Origin: Glaciecola sp965660625
Lineage (GTDB): Bacteria; Pseudomonadota; Gammaproteobacteria; Enterobacterales; Alteromonadaceae
Assembly (NCBI GenBank): GCA_965660625.1
Contig: CBFIAR010000001.1
Coordinates: 186,001 to 250,000 of the forward strand
DNA length: 64,000 nucleotides
Direction of reading: 5' to 3'
Shown: in pieces, positions 1 to 7,609 of the stretch
Numbering within the stretch: the first letter of the stretch is position 1
Layout of the letters: the number at the start of each line of letters is the position of its first letter
The notes under the pieces: model-generated
Seen by the model: only the letters and a program-made list of their open reading frames with translations
The model's database searches: none
What the model was told of the DNA's origin: nothing
Program-made: the position numbers and the translations under genes

Positions 1-2
1 TT

Positions 3-107
3 TTTAAATCGGGGGATATTTCAGGTGCCGTTTCTATATTAAATGAACTATTAGAAATTGAGCCTAATAATACACGCGCTATTAATATTAAGAATCAATT
101 GAACTAA
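3..107 (+). CDS. C-terminal end of a TPR-repeat protein (5' end outside window)
   Basis: An open frame runs in from the left edge and stops at TAA 105-107. The last 34 residues read like the second helix of a tetratricopeptide repeat, with the typical pattern LLEIEPNNTRAI near the end. It stops only 5 bases before the ATG of the next gene, so the two are probably co-transcribed. That next gene also ends in TPR-like helices. Only the tail is visible, so the function of the whole protein cannot be given. Confidence 0.6.
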   Translation, partial: FKSGDISGAVSILNELLEIEPNNTRAINIKNQLN

Positions 108-112
108 AACTG

Positions 113-1942
113 ATGAAAAAAAACCACACAAAAACTAAGCATAGCGAGAATGGAAAAAAACAACGAGTTATCTTCTATGTTATTACGGCATTTATTCCAC
201 TCTTGTTTTTTGTTTTCCTTGAGATAGGTTTACGACTTGTTGGCTTTGGCAACTCGGCACCATTGTTTATCGAAAATCCAGCACATCCAAGTTATCAACT
301 ACCCCGCCCAGATGTGATGTCACGTTACTTCCCAGAAAATGCGCCTACGCCCTCGGTCACCATGGAAGCTAACTTCATTCTCAAAGAAAAACCCAAGAAT
401 GGCTACAGAATTGTAGTGCAAGGAGGAAGCACAGCTGCCGGATTCCCTTATGGTTTAGGTGCAAGTATCGCAGGTACACTTGATCAACGACTCAAAGCGA
501 GCATGCCCGGACGATATGTAGAAGTCCTCAATACAGCCATGTCTGCTGTGAATAGCTACACCCTACTTGATTTTGTAGACGAAATTATTGAGCAGAAGCC
601 GGATGCCGTATTGATTTATGCTGGCCATAATGAGTTTCTTGGGATTTTAGGTGTTGGTTCTAACTACACTGCGATGGGCTCAGGAACAACCACTAGATGG
701 TTTTTATCACTAAAAGATTTCAGAATCTTTCAGTTAATTCAGCGCATTTATTTCGGACTTGCCACTCCAGAAAAACATGGAAATAGCTTAACGAAAGGCA
801 ATGAGATCGTTGCTTTAGAAGAACAGAAAACTGGCCAACAGTCTCGCACGTTTATGGCAAAAGTAGCTAAAGATAAAGCAATTGCGAAAGGTTCCAACGT
901 TTATAATGCGGGTCTCGCTCAGTTTGAACACAACATGTCTGAACTACTCGCAAATTACAAAAAAGCAAATATTCAGGTTTACATATCGACTATTGCGAGT
1001 AATCAGGCAAATCAGGCGCCGTTTTCTAGCTTACCGATTGAGTCTAAATTCTTGAATGCAACGAACGCATTTTTCGCTAATATCGAAAAGCTAAGCCAAC
1101 GAAAGCAGCTTCAAGAGCTGGAATCAGCATCAACAACATTTTCAATGTCAACATCAGCAGATTTACATTTTAAAATTGCGACTCTGGCACTACAACTGCA
1201 ACAAGCGAGTATCGCGAAAAAACATTTTGCATTGGCGGTAGAACATGATCAATTGCGTTTTAGAGCGCCGTCGGCAATGAATGACATTATTCGAAAACTG
1301 GCAGCGCAATATAACGCCCAGCTAGTGGACGTGGAGAATGAACTAGCTATTCGCAGCCCCAACGGCATCGTGGGTAGCGCGATGATGCTAGAACACTTGC
1401 ATCCAAACCTACAGGGTTATTTTGTTATTTCTAACGCGTTTTATGACGCCATTGCGGCGAAAATCAATATAAAGCCGTTTACTAAGGTCAGCATAGATAG
1501 AGCTTGGAAAGAGCGCTTAGTTCTTCCACAAGAGGAATATTATGGTTTTGCGACCATATTGAATTTGATTTCTGATTATCCATTCACAGAAAAACCAACG
1601 AACCCCTCCCTACCTAAACCGAGTGACTGGCAGCAGCAATTAGGCTTAGCGTTTTTTACTAAAAAAATATCTTGGTTACAAATGATGGAAAGCAGTTTGG
1701 AACGATACCGAAGTGAAAATAATTCACTAATGATGGCTAAATCAATACAAATTCTTGCCGATGCTTTGCCACATAACGGTTTATATAATCTGCAAATTGC
1801 TGAAATTAAATTCACCCAACAGCGCTTTAATGAGTCTTTATACTATTATCAGCGCGCGAAACGCGCCGGTGCGCTAGGAGAAGCAATAGACAACAACATA
1901 AAATTAATTGAAACTGCGTTACTCAAAGCAAAGTACAGATAA
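113..1942 (+). CDS. SGNH/GDSL-type hydrolase with N-terminal membrane anchor and C-terminal TPR-like region
   Basis: This 609-residue protein starts with a basic tail and one hydrophobic segment (about residues 19-42), so it is probably anchored in the inner membrane with the rest in the periplasm. SGNH blocks are visible: GGSTAAG with the nucleophile Ser106, the GHN motif with Asn173, and a block V-like E427-H-L-H430. Asp is replaced by Glu at the first position of the usual DxxH. The last 100 residues form helical pairs resembling TPRs. SGNH enzymes are esterases or lipases that often deacylate or acylate sugars; the substrate here cannot be read from sequence. It sits 5 bases downstream of a TPR protein gene. 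The family assignment is firm, the exact role is unknown. Confidence 0.75.
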   Translation: MKKNHTKTKHSENGKKQRVIFYVITAFIPLLFFVFLEIGLRLVGFGNSAPLFIENPAHPSYQLPRPDVMSRYFPENAPTPSVTMEANFILKEKPKNGYRIVVQGGSTAAGFPYGLGASIAGTLDQRLKASMPGRYVEVLNTAMSAVNSYTLLDFVDEIIEQKPDAVLIYAGHNEFLGILGVGSNYTAMGSGTTTRWFLSLKDFRIFQLIQRIYFGLATPEKHGNSLTKGNEIVALEEQKTGQQSRTFMAKVAKDKAIAKGSNVYNAGLAQFEHNMSELLANYKKANIQVYISTIASNQANQAPFSSLPIESKFLNATNAFFANIEKLSQRKQLQELESASTTFSMSTSADLHFKIATLALQLQQASIAKKHFALAVEHDQLRFRAPSAMNDIIRKLAAQYNAQLVDVENELAIRSPNGIVGSAMMLEHLHPNLQGYFVISNAFYDAIAAKINIKPFTKVSIDRAWKERLVLPQEEYYGFATILNLISDYPFTEKPTNPSLPKPSDWQQQLGLAFFTKKISWLQMMESSLERYRSENNSLMMAKSIQILADALPHNGLYNLQIAEIKFTQQRFNESLYYYQRAKRAGALGEAIDNNIKLIETALLKAKYR

Positions 1943-2040
1943 CAAATACTTAAACAGGTAAATGCACTGATTAAAGATGTGACAAGATCTTTTTATGTAT
2001 ATATCGGAAATTTTAGCTACTGATTTACCACATACTATTT

Positions 2041-2367
2041 TTAAGATAGCGTATATATATTTGCATCAACAAGATTGCCGTTTTTTAATTTTACTTTTGC
2101 TATGACGCGCAAGTATGCTTCGCCTTCAAATTCATCTAGACTGGCCCAATGATTTGACAGGTTTTCAGAAGTAAAAACGAAACCATCTATTTCTTTACCT
2201 GATTCATCCAATTCAATACCAGGAAATCCCATTTCTGCTCCCCATCCCTGATCTCTTAAAACTCCTCTTACACTGGCTGCTTGCCATGAGCCACCTATAT
2301 CAGTAAGTATATGTTCATTTGGCCGACCAAGCCCCAGCGTTCCGTATACAAAAAGTTTTTCTTTCAC
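2041..2367 (-). CDS. Gamma-glutamylcyclotransferase-fold (AIG2-like/GGACT) protein
   Basis: A 108-residue protein with the family hallmark near its start (FVYGTL, residues 6-11), which forms the substrate-binding loop. A conserved acidic site, LDEFEG, contains the likely catalytic Glu81. Members cleave gamma-glutamyl amines or peptides with release of 5-oxoproline, but many small bacterial homologues have no proven substrate. The length matches single-domain members. No close partner gene is present: it lies tail-to-tail with the SGNH hydrolase gene, and its upstream side is the decayed region from 2.4 to 3.1 kb. Confidence 0.75.
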   Translation of the reverse strand: MKEKLFVYGTLGLGRPNEHILTDIGGSWQAASVRGVLRDQGWGAEMGFPGIELDESGKEIDGFVFTSENLSNHWASLDEFEGEAYLRVIAKVKLKNGNLVDANIYTLS

Positions 2368-2440
2368 TTAAACACCTAACACTTTATATAAGGTACCATT
2401 TCTCTCTTATAAATGGTCCGTCTTGAATGTTTCTGATAGC

Positions 2441-2554
2441 TTACTCATCCTCTAATTTCTTAGCTAACCAGACCTTAAGATAGATTCGCGAGTAACACCA
2501 ATTCTTAAAGCTTCTCTACCTAGAGATTTGACTATCAAAATCACTAGCCTTCAT
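2441..2554 (-). pseudogene. Relic of a BrnA/CopG-type antitoxin
   Basis: The ATG at 2554 opens with MKASDFD, the usual start of BrnA antitoxins. After an apparent deletion, a second frame reads VKSLGREALRIGVTRESIL, the ribbon-helix-helix motif of the family. A third piece, back in the first frame, reads KVWLAKKLEDE and then stops at 2441. The middle of the antitoxin (about 30-40 residues in typical members) is missing, and at least one frameshift splits the motif. The start codon overlaps the end of the toxin relic, as in intact brnTA operons. The assignment rests on recalled family motifs and not on an alignment. Confidence 0.6.
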
Positions 2555-2666
2555 AAATGGCTACCTATGCTTTTCTTGAACGTCGCACCGAAATAATGCA
2601 TATAAAATCATTACGATACGGTATTACAGCTGTCCAATATTTATCCTCAATAAGACCAGCAACAAT
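2544..2666 (-). pseudogene. Relic of a BrnT-type toxin (C-terminal half)
   Basis: An open stretch of 41 codons reads LIEDKYWTAVIPYRNDFI followed by CIISVRRSRKA, an in-frame TAG (2565-2567), then VAIYEG and a stop. This matches the C-terminal beta-sheet and the final helix of BrnT ribonuclease toxins (typical tail RIISVRRSRKxEVxxYE). The N-terminal half, which would carry the family's start, cannot be found upstream, and the frame is closed by TAA at 2667-2669. With a missing N-terminus and a nonsense codon it cannot make an active toxin. Confidence 0.6.
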
Positions 2667-2698
2667 TTAACTAGATTCCTAAAAAAATTGCATCTTAT

Positions 2699-2727
2699 TT
2701 TTAGTTAGTTTATCTAACTAACTAAAA
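2699..2727. repeat. Perfect 12-bp inverted repeat (hairpin) with 5-nt loop
   Basis: TTTTAGTTAGTT (2699-2710) and its exact reverse complement AACTAACTAAAA (2716-2727) flank the loop TATCT. The stem has only three G-C pairs per arm and neither side is followed by a convincing T-run, so a rho-independent terminator is unlikely. It lies just upstream of the BrnT relic and may mark a boundary of inserted DNA. Confidence 0.6.
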
Positions 2728-2905
2728 GGTGTCTAGTAAACTAGTGGCGATTCACCCTGCGGTGATAAGTTGGATATACATTTTAGACAAAACAGCTAGA
2801 TAAACTTGACGGGAAGTTAACAACTTATTAAGCAGACTGCATTATAACAACGAGATAGGTTCATCATACAAAGAAAAGGACTCAATCATTGCTAATTCAG
2901 TATTT

Positions 2906-2995
2906 GTAGGAAGCGTTCATCATGTCATGAGAACAACCCAGATTTATACCCATTGTAATTTGACAGCGTTCATCCGCGGAGAAAAGACCATTTGA
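2906..2995 (+). pseudogene. Possible remnant of a tyrosine-recombinase C-terminus
   Basis: One reading frame contains HHVMRTTQIYTHC followed by about 12 unrelated residues and a stop at 2993-2995. The string TTxIYTH is the region around the catalytic tyrosine of integron and phage integrases (usual form LGHxDVxTTxIYTH). Nothing recognisable as the catalytic core lies upstream in any frame, and the match is short. It may therefore be a decayed integrase tail or chance. Confidence 0.3.
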
Positions 2996-3070
2996 TATTG
3001 ATTAATACAAACTGTGCCAGATGATTACGCTTTTGTAATTTCGTTATAAATAGAAAATTTTATCTTTAAT

Positions 3071-3099
3071 AAAAAGCCAGCGACGTGCGCTGGCTTTTT
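3071..3099. terminator. Rho-independent terminator downstream of the pullulanase gene
   Basis: AAAAAGCCAGC and GCTGGCTTTTT form an 11-bp stem around a 7-nt loop. Each arm ends in a run of A or T, so it can work in both directions. It lies 38 bp past the stop of the pullulanase gene on the minus strand. Confidence 0.85.
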
Positions 3100-3137
3100 G
3101 TAGAATTAAGCTTATTTTGAAGCTTTAGGCAAAAATT

Positions 3138-6100
3138 CTACTCTACTGGTGTAACCGTGACTGTTGGCGCTTTTGCATCAGGTCCTTCAACCTTGAATTG
3201 ATACAAGCCTGCCGCCGGTGCCGCAATTGTCAAATTAGCGCTGTTTCCATCTTGGAAAGTTACTTTAGGCTCACCTATGGTAACCGCAGCAGTCTCATCC
3301 GACGTTGCCCCAAGGTTAACTGTTGACCAGTCCGATGTCGCCACTTTAAAGTTAACATCAGTTCCATCTAAGTTGATGTCGACGGTATAAATACCATTAC
3401 CTTGATAGACTAAAGGATCAACTTCACCCCAGCCGTTCAGGCTGCCACGAATAAATACCGTGTTAGCACCAAAGAACTGTTCGTTGAACACTCTGACTTT
3501 AGGTTCACTAAGGTTCGTACTATCAAAAATAAACACGTATTTGCCTGCTTCCGCGACGTTGATTACAACATTGCTTCCACCTTCAGTCAGCGCTAGGTTT
3601 TGACCCAACACAATTAAATCATCAGCATCATCTTCACTAAATGCGCCCAAGTTAGGCGTATCCCAGCCTTCGTTGGCTACTTTGAACTGATACTCTTCAG
3701 CACCAAGATCAACCGCAACCGAGTATAAACGTCCGCCATCGTAGTTAAACTCATTGTCCAAGCCCCAACCGTTCATGCCGCCACGAAGGAAGATAGGATT
3801 GCCAACGTAGGGTTCTTCGTTAACGATAGTAAGCGTAGCTGCACCGGTGTCTGCTGCATTGAAGCTGAACACGTAAGTTGCATCAACACTTGGTGTAAAG
3901 GTCATGTTGCCTTGACCGCTGAACACGTCTTTTTCTACATTTTCAGTGACTGCAGGCGTATCGTTGTTGCCATAGTCAACAGACGACCAGTCTGAAGATG
4001 CGATCTTGAATGCATAGGTCTCTGCGCCATTCAACGCTACGGCTACTTCATATACACCGTCGCCTTTATAGCTCATTGCATCAGTCTCGCCCCAGTCATT
4101 CATTTGACCACGCAAGAATACTGTTGTGTCACCGAATGGGACAACATCCGGTGCACCCGATGTAGCAAACGCTGATAAACCATAACCACGTTCCATGCCT
4201 TGGTTTTTCACAAACACAGCCATGCTTAACGGTGGAACCGTAAATGTACCGTTGCCTGAAGCATCAGCACCTTCAGAAAACGACGCGCCGCGCACGACTG
4301 GATCAACCGAGTTAGCAAGTACAGTATGAAGTTCAAAACCAGTAGCAGTTAACACTTCAATCGACTTTTCTTCATAGCCAGTATTAATTACGACAACAAG
4401 TGCATCATATTTTGGGTCGATATCTGCCAGTATTGCTTCACTATTTGGCACGACACCATCGTCGAGGCTCATTACGATCAAGCCCTGCTGTTGACGTGAA
4501 CCAATATTGTGGAAGCCAATACGCGCTTTAATATCTTCAGCGGTGCTTAATCGGAACAACTTGCTGTCAGTACGAATGCTCAAGTACTCTTGGAACACTT
4601 CCGCTGCAAACTCAATATTAGACATGCTTGCTGCTCTTTCTGGCGAAAACATAAAGGTAGAAATGGTGTCCCAATTACCTTGGTTGTCTTGTGCCATCGG
4701 CAAACCGACGTTCCAATTATTTTTTTCATAACTAAAGTCGACACGGCTGAACCAGTCGCCTGAATCATATGTGTTTCTATCCATAGACTTGGAGCGCAGG
4801 AAGTCACCGCCCATTTGCAAGAAAGGAATACCTTGTGACAGCATAGGAATACCAATACCTATGTTTTGTGCACGGATCCTTTCGTCCAAGCTGAGATTAG
4901 CAGGAAGGTTGTAGTTGTACTGATCCCAAAGTGACTCATTATCGTGTTTTGACACATAGTTGATAATATCAGCAGGGTCTTGCGCATAACCACCCAAAGA
5001 ACTGGTTTCAGTCGCATTGCCACCTGATGTTTCCAACACAAAGTCAGTCAAGGTACCAGCCATCGACATTTTAACAATGTCTTGATCGCCCATAGCGGAA
5101 GCGAGACTCACTTCTCCATCGGTGCCTAAACGGCTGTTTCGATTACCATTATAGAAAATATTACCGCGACGAACGCCTTCACGAATACGATCGTTATAGG
5201 TGCCTATTTCCGTGCCCGCCATATTGATTTGATTCGCTTGCTCGTAACCACGATCCTGACGAGTCCAACCTTCACCATAGAAATAGTTATCTTCATCTAA
5301 CTCACGTACTTTGGCATATAAATCAACCATCGTTTGTTTAGTTGCCTGGCTCATTATGTCGAAACGGAAACCGTCAAACTTATAATGTTCGGTCCATAGC
5401 AGAAGTGAATCTTCCATGAATTTTTCCATCATGCGGTTGCGTGGTTCCGTATCATCACAGCATGTTTCACGCACAATTGAACCACTGTCGACTTCATATC
5501 TGTGATAATAACCTGGCACCACTTTATCGAAGACTGAGTTCTCAAATAAACCGGAAGCATTAGTGTGGTTATACACAACGTCAAGCACAACTCGGAGGCC
5601 TATTTCATGTAAGGATTGATTCATTGCTCGCATTTCAATAATACGCGCAACACTGTCTGGATTAGATGAATAACTGCCCTCTGGCGCATTAAAGTGCTTA
5701 GGATCATAACCCCAGTTAAACTGATCAATATCACGTAGTTGCTGTGATAATGCTTGTGCTGCACCTGGCTCAGATAACACGTTATAGCTATTGTAAAGTT
5801 CACCAATCGTCATATCACGAGAAGTATTGTCAAGACATACCTCTGACGCTGGCTTTAAAGCACATATCTGTTGAACTGTGCTCGAAAGATCAACGGTTTT
5901 GCTCGTATCTTCGTTAATCGTTGCAATATCATTTGCGGGTAACATGTGGAAGTGCGTTAAGCCCTTTTCAGCGAGTTTAGCGAGATGCTGCATCGGCGCT
6001 GAATCTTTTTCAGTAAACGCAAGATACTTGCCGCGATTCGCCTCTGAGGTAGACGCATCTAATGCACTAAAGTCGCGAATATGGCCTTCATATAGAATCG

Positions 6101-7529
6101 CATCTTCAGGATCTGCAATGCTTGGTATAGTATGCGTGTCCCAGCCTTCTGGCTTAAGGTCCTCGTCTGCTAAATTAACGAACTGCGAAAAGCGACCGTT
6201 AAGAGCCAAACCGACGGAGTATGGGTCTGTTACATCAATCACTTCTATTTGATCATCTTCAGGATGATACACGGTCACTTCAAAGCGATATAACTGGCGA
6301 TCCATATCCATGGTGCCTGCATATGACCAAATACCAGTTGCCGCGTCGTACGTCATTGGATTAGTCGACTGCAAACGCTTATCAGCGCTGTAAAGCTTAA
6401 GCGCAACCTTAGTTGCCGTCGGTGCCCATACTCTAGCTTCAATGCCTGAATCTGTATAAACAGGACCCAAAACTGCTTCGTCAGCATCGTTTTCGCCTAT
6501 CGTGTAAAGTTGGTCCAATACATTCGGAATTTGAATCCGAGTGGCTGCAACAAGTTTACCTTCTTCGTTATATGCGCCCAACACTGCTTGTGTTTTTAAC
6601 ACAGCTTTTGCGTCATCTACCGTCCAATCACCAGCAAAGGCCGGTAACCCTGATAACTGAGGTGCAATGGCTTTTTGTGCGTCCGTTAAATCAATCTCGG
6701 TTAACTCAGCAACAGTGCCGTTCAATCCAGTTTCTACCGTTACCGCCAAACTCGCATCGGCTGAGTAATGTAATTTAACTGAATCTACAACCGCAAAATC
6801 AACGTTCCACAACAAAGTAGTAGCATCCAACCAATGTGCCTGGGCACCATCAATACTTACAGGTTGTTCGCCGAGTGAATCAATGGGAAACTCATACAAA
6901 GTTGAAACACCGGAGAAAGCGAAGTTCATGCGCGCAAAACGCTCGTCTTCGGGTTGCTGCAGCTTCCCTTGGAAGTCACCGCCGCCTAATTCTTTACCAG
7001 CATCATCAGTACCAATGTGAATAATGAAATTATGACAAGCACCGGTTGTTTCAGCATAACCCGGCTTAAGATCTAAAACCCAATAAGCACCATAGGTTGG
7101 ATCGATGCCAGTGTGAACACGACCATTATCCCATGCAGTGTCAGCATCAGCATAAGCATTACATGCATCATTGCTCCATGTATGTAAGCGATAGCCTTCA
7201 TACGAAGGGTCATTAGGACTGTTATCAGCACCAACCGCGGCTCGGTTATAATACAAAACAGCCTGATCCGCCGCTGGGAAAGCAACCGGCGGCGCTAAAG
7301 TTGGGTTAAAACCGACAACACAAGCATCATTTGCATCATTAGGTACAGTGGGTGCCGCGCAAAGGATGGGAGGTGGTGGCACGCACTCTCCTTCGGCATT
7401 GGGTATATTGGGAACGTTACAGGTTACTGCAACCTGCCCCGATTCCACTTCTGAACCACCACAGCCTGACAATACGAATATTGACAGGATAACAGCAGCA
7501 TAGCTGATGAAACTTTTACGACTAAACAT
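3138..7529 (-). CDS. pulA: Large surface lipoprotein pullulanase (GH13 alpha-1,6-glucosidase)
   Basis: This type I pullulanase hydrolyses alpha-1,6 branches of pullulan, starch or glycogen. From the ATG at 7529 it has 1463 residues. This start gives an ideal lipoprotein signal (ISYAAVILSIFVLSGC) and has GGAG about 10 bases upstream. An in-frame ATG at 7613 overlaps the upstream stop (ATGA) and would add 28 residues. Domains in order: a pullulanase-associated carbohydrate-binding domain (YYNR...LHTW), an N2-type domain, a CBM48-like domain (ARVWAPTATKV), and the GH13 barrel. Barrel motifs are DVVYNHT, GFRFDIM (nucleophile Asp724), YGEGW (acid/base Glu753) and SKHDNE (Asp863). Three roughly 110-residue C-terminal repeats follow, each beginning VF/IF-L/I-RG...N-WG, probably starch-binding modules. 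It follows the TonB receptor gene in one operon. Confidence 0.93.
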   Translation of the reverse strand: MFSRKSFISYAAVILSIFVLSGCGGSEVESGQVAVTCNVPNIPNAEGECVPPPPILCAAPTVPNDANDACVVGFNPTLAPPVAFPAADQAVLYYNRAAVGADNSPNDPSYEGYRLHTWSNDACNAYADADTAWDNGRVHTGIDPTYGAYWVLDLKPGYAETTGACHNFIIHIGTDDAGKELGGGDFQGKLQQPEDERFARMNFAFSGVSTLYEFPIDSLGEQPVSIDGAQAHWLDATTLLWNVDFAVVDSVKLHYSADASLAVTVETGLNGTVAELTEIDLTDAQKAIAPQLSGLPAFAGDWTVDDAKAVLKTQAVLGAYNEEGKLVAATRIQIPNVLDQLYTIGENDADEAVLGPVYTDSGIEARVWAPTATKVALKLYSADKRLQSTNPMTYDAATGIWSYAGTMDMDRQLYRFEVTVYHPEDDQIEVIDVTDPYSVGLALNGRFSQFVNLADEDLKPEGWDTHTIPSIADPEDAILYEGHIRDFSALDASTSEANRGKYLAFTEKDSAPMQHLAKLAEKGLTHFHMLPANDIATINEDTSKTVDLSSTVQQICALKPASEVCLDNTSRDMTIGELYNSYNVLSEPGAAQALSQQLRDIDQFNWGYDPKHFNAPEGSYSSNPDSVARIIEMRAMNQSLHEIGLRVVLDVVYNHTNASGLFENSVFDKVVPGYYHRYEVDSGSIVRETCCDDTEPRNRMMEKFMEDSLLLWTEHYKFDGFRFDIMSQATKQTMVDLYAKVRELDEDNYFYGEGWTRQDRGYEQANQINMAGTEIGTYNDRIREGVRRGNIFYNGNRNSRLGTDGEVSLASAMGDQDIVKMSMAGTLTDFVLETSGGNATETSSLGGYAQDPADIINYVSKHDNESLWDQYNYNLPANLSLDERIRAQNIGIGIPMLSQGIPFLQMGGDFLRSKSMDRNTYDSGDWFSRVDFSYEKNNWNVGLPMAQDNQGNWDTISTFMFSPERAASMSNIEFAAEVFQEYLSIRTDSKLFRLSTAEDIKARIGFHNIGSRQQQGLIVMSLDDGVVPNSEAILADIDPKYDALVVVINTGYEEKSIEVLTATGFELHTVLANSVDPVVRGASFSEGADASGNGTFTVPPLSMAVFVKNQGMERGYGLSAFATSGAPDVVPFGDTTVFLRGQMNDWGETDAMSYKGDGVYEVAVALNGAETYAFKIASSDWSSVDYGNNDTPAVTENVEKDVFSGQGNMTFTPSVDATYVFSFNAADTGAATLTIVNEEPYVGNPIFLRGGMNGWGLDNEFNYDGGRLYSVAVDLGAEEYQFKVANEGWDTPNLGAFSEDDADDLIVLGQNLALTEGGSNVVINVAEAGKYVFIFDSTNLSEPKVRVFNEQFFGANTVFIRGSLNGWGEVDPLVYQGNGIYTVDINLDGTDVNFKVATSDWSTVNLGATSDETAAVTIGEPKVTFQDGNSANLTIAAPAAGLYQFKVEGPDAKAPTVTVTPVE

Positions 7530-7609
7530 AGGTAAATTCTCCAATGTCATATTTTTGTTACGACCTAAATTAAGGCCTTTTTTAAACAGAGACGTTAAAT
7601 TAATTATTC

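Larger units (their letters stand above)
2368..3137. other. 770-bp gene-free stretch holding decayed genes
   Basis: No intact gene is present. In minus-strand order it holds a degraded BrnT-like toxin (2544-2666) overlapping a degraded BrnA-like antitoxin (2441-2554). It also has a 12-bp perfect hairpin (2699-2727), a plus-strand fragment resembling the C-terminus of a tyrosine recombinase (2906-2995), and the terminator of the pullulanase gene (3071-3099). The rest, especially 2728-2905, has no feature I recognise. The mix suggests an old insertion site of mobile or cassette-type DNA that is now eroding. Confidence 0.6.

Noticed and set aside
1973..1992. Hairpin AAAGAT/ATCTTT after the SGNH hydrolase gene
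   Set aside because: The stem is only 6 bp and AT-rich, with a short T-run. It is too weak to call a terminator.
2800..2880. Integron attC-like text (TTATAACAACGAG and GTTAAC nearby)
   Set aside because: I could not pair both halves of an attC site within a usual distance, so the resemblance is limited to a few bases.
4507..7285. Several open frames of 60-124 codons within the pullulanase gene on both strands
   Set aside because: They overlap a clear coding sequence, lack ribosome sites and have no recognisable motifs. They are shadows of the real frame.
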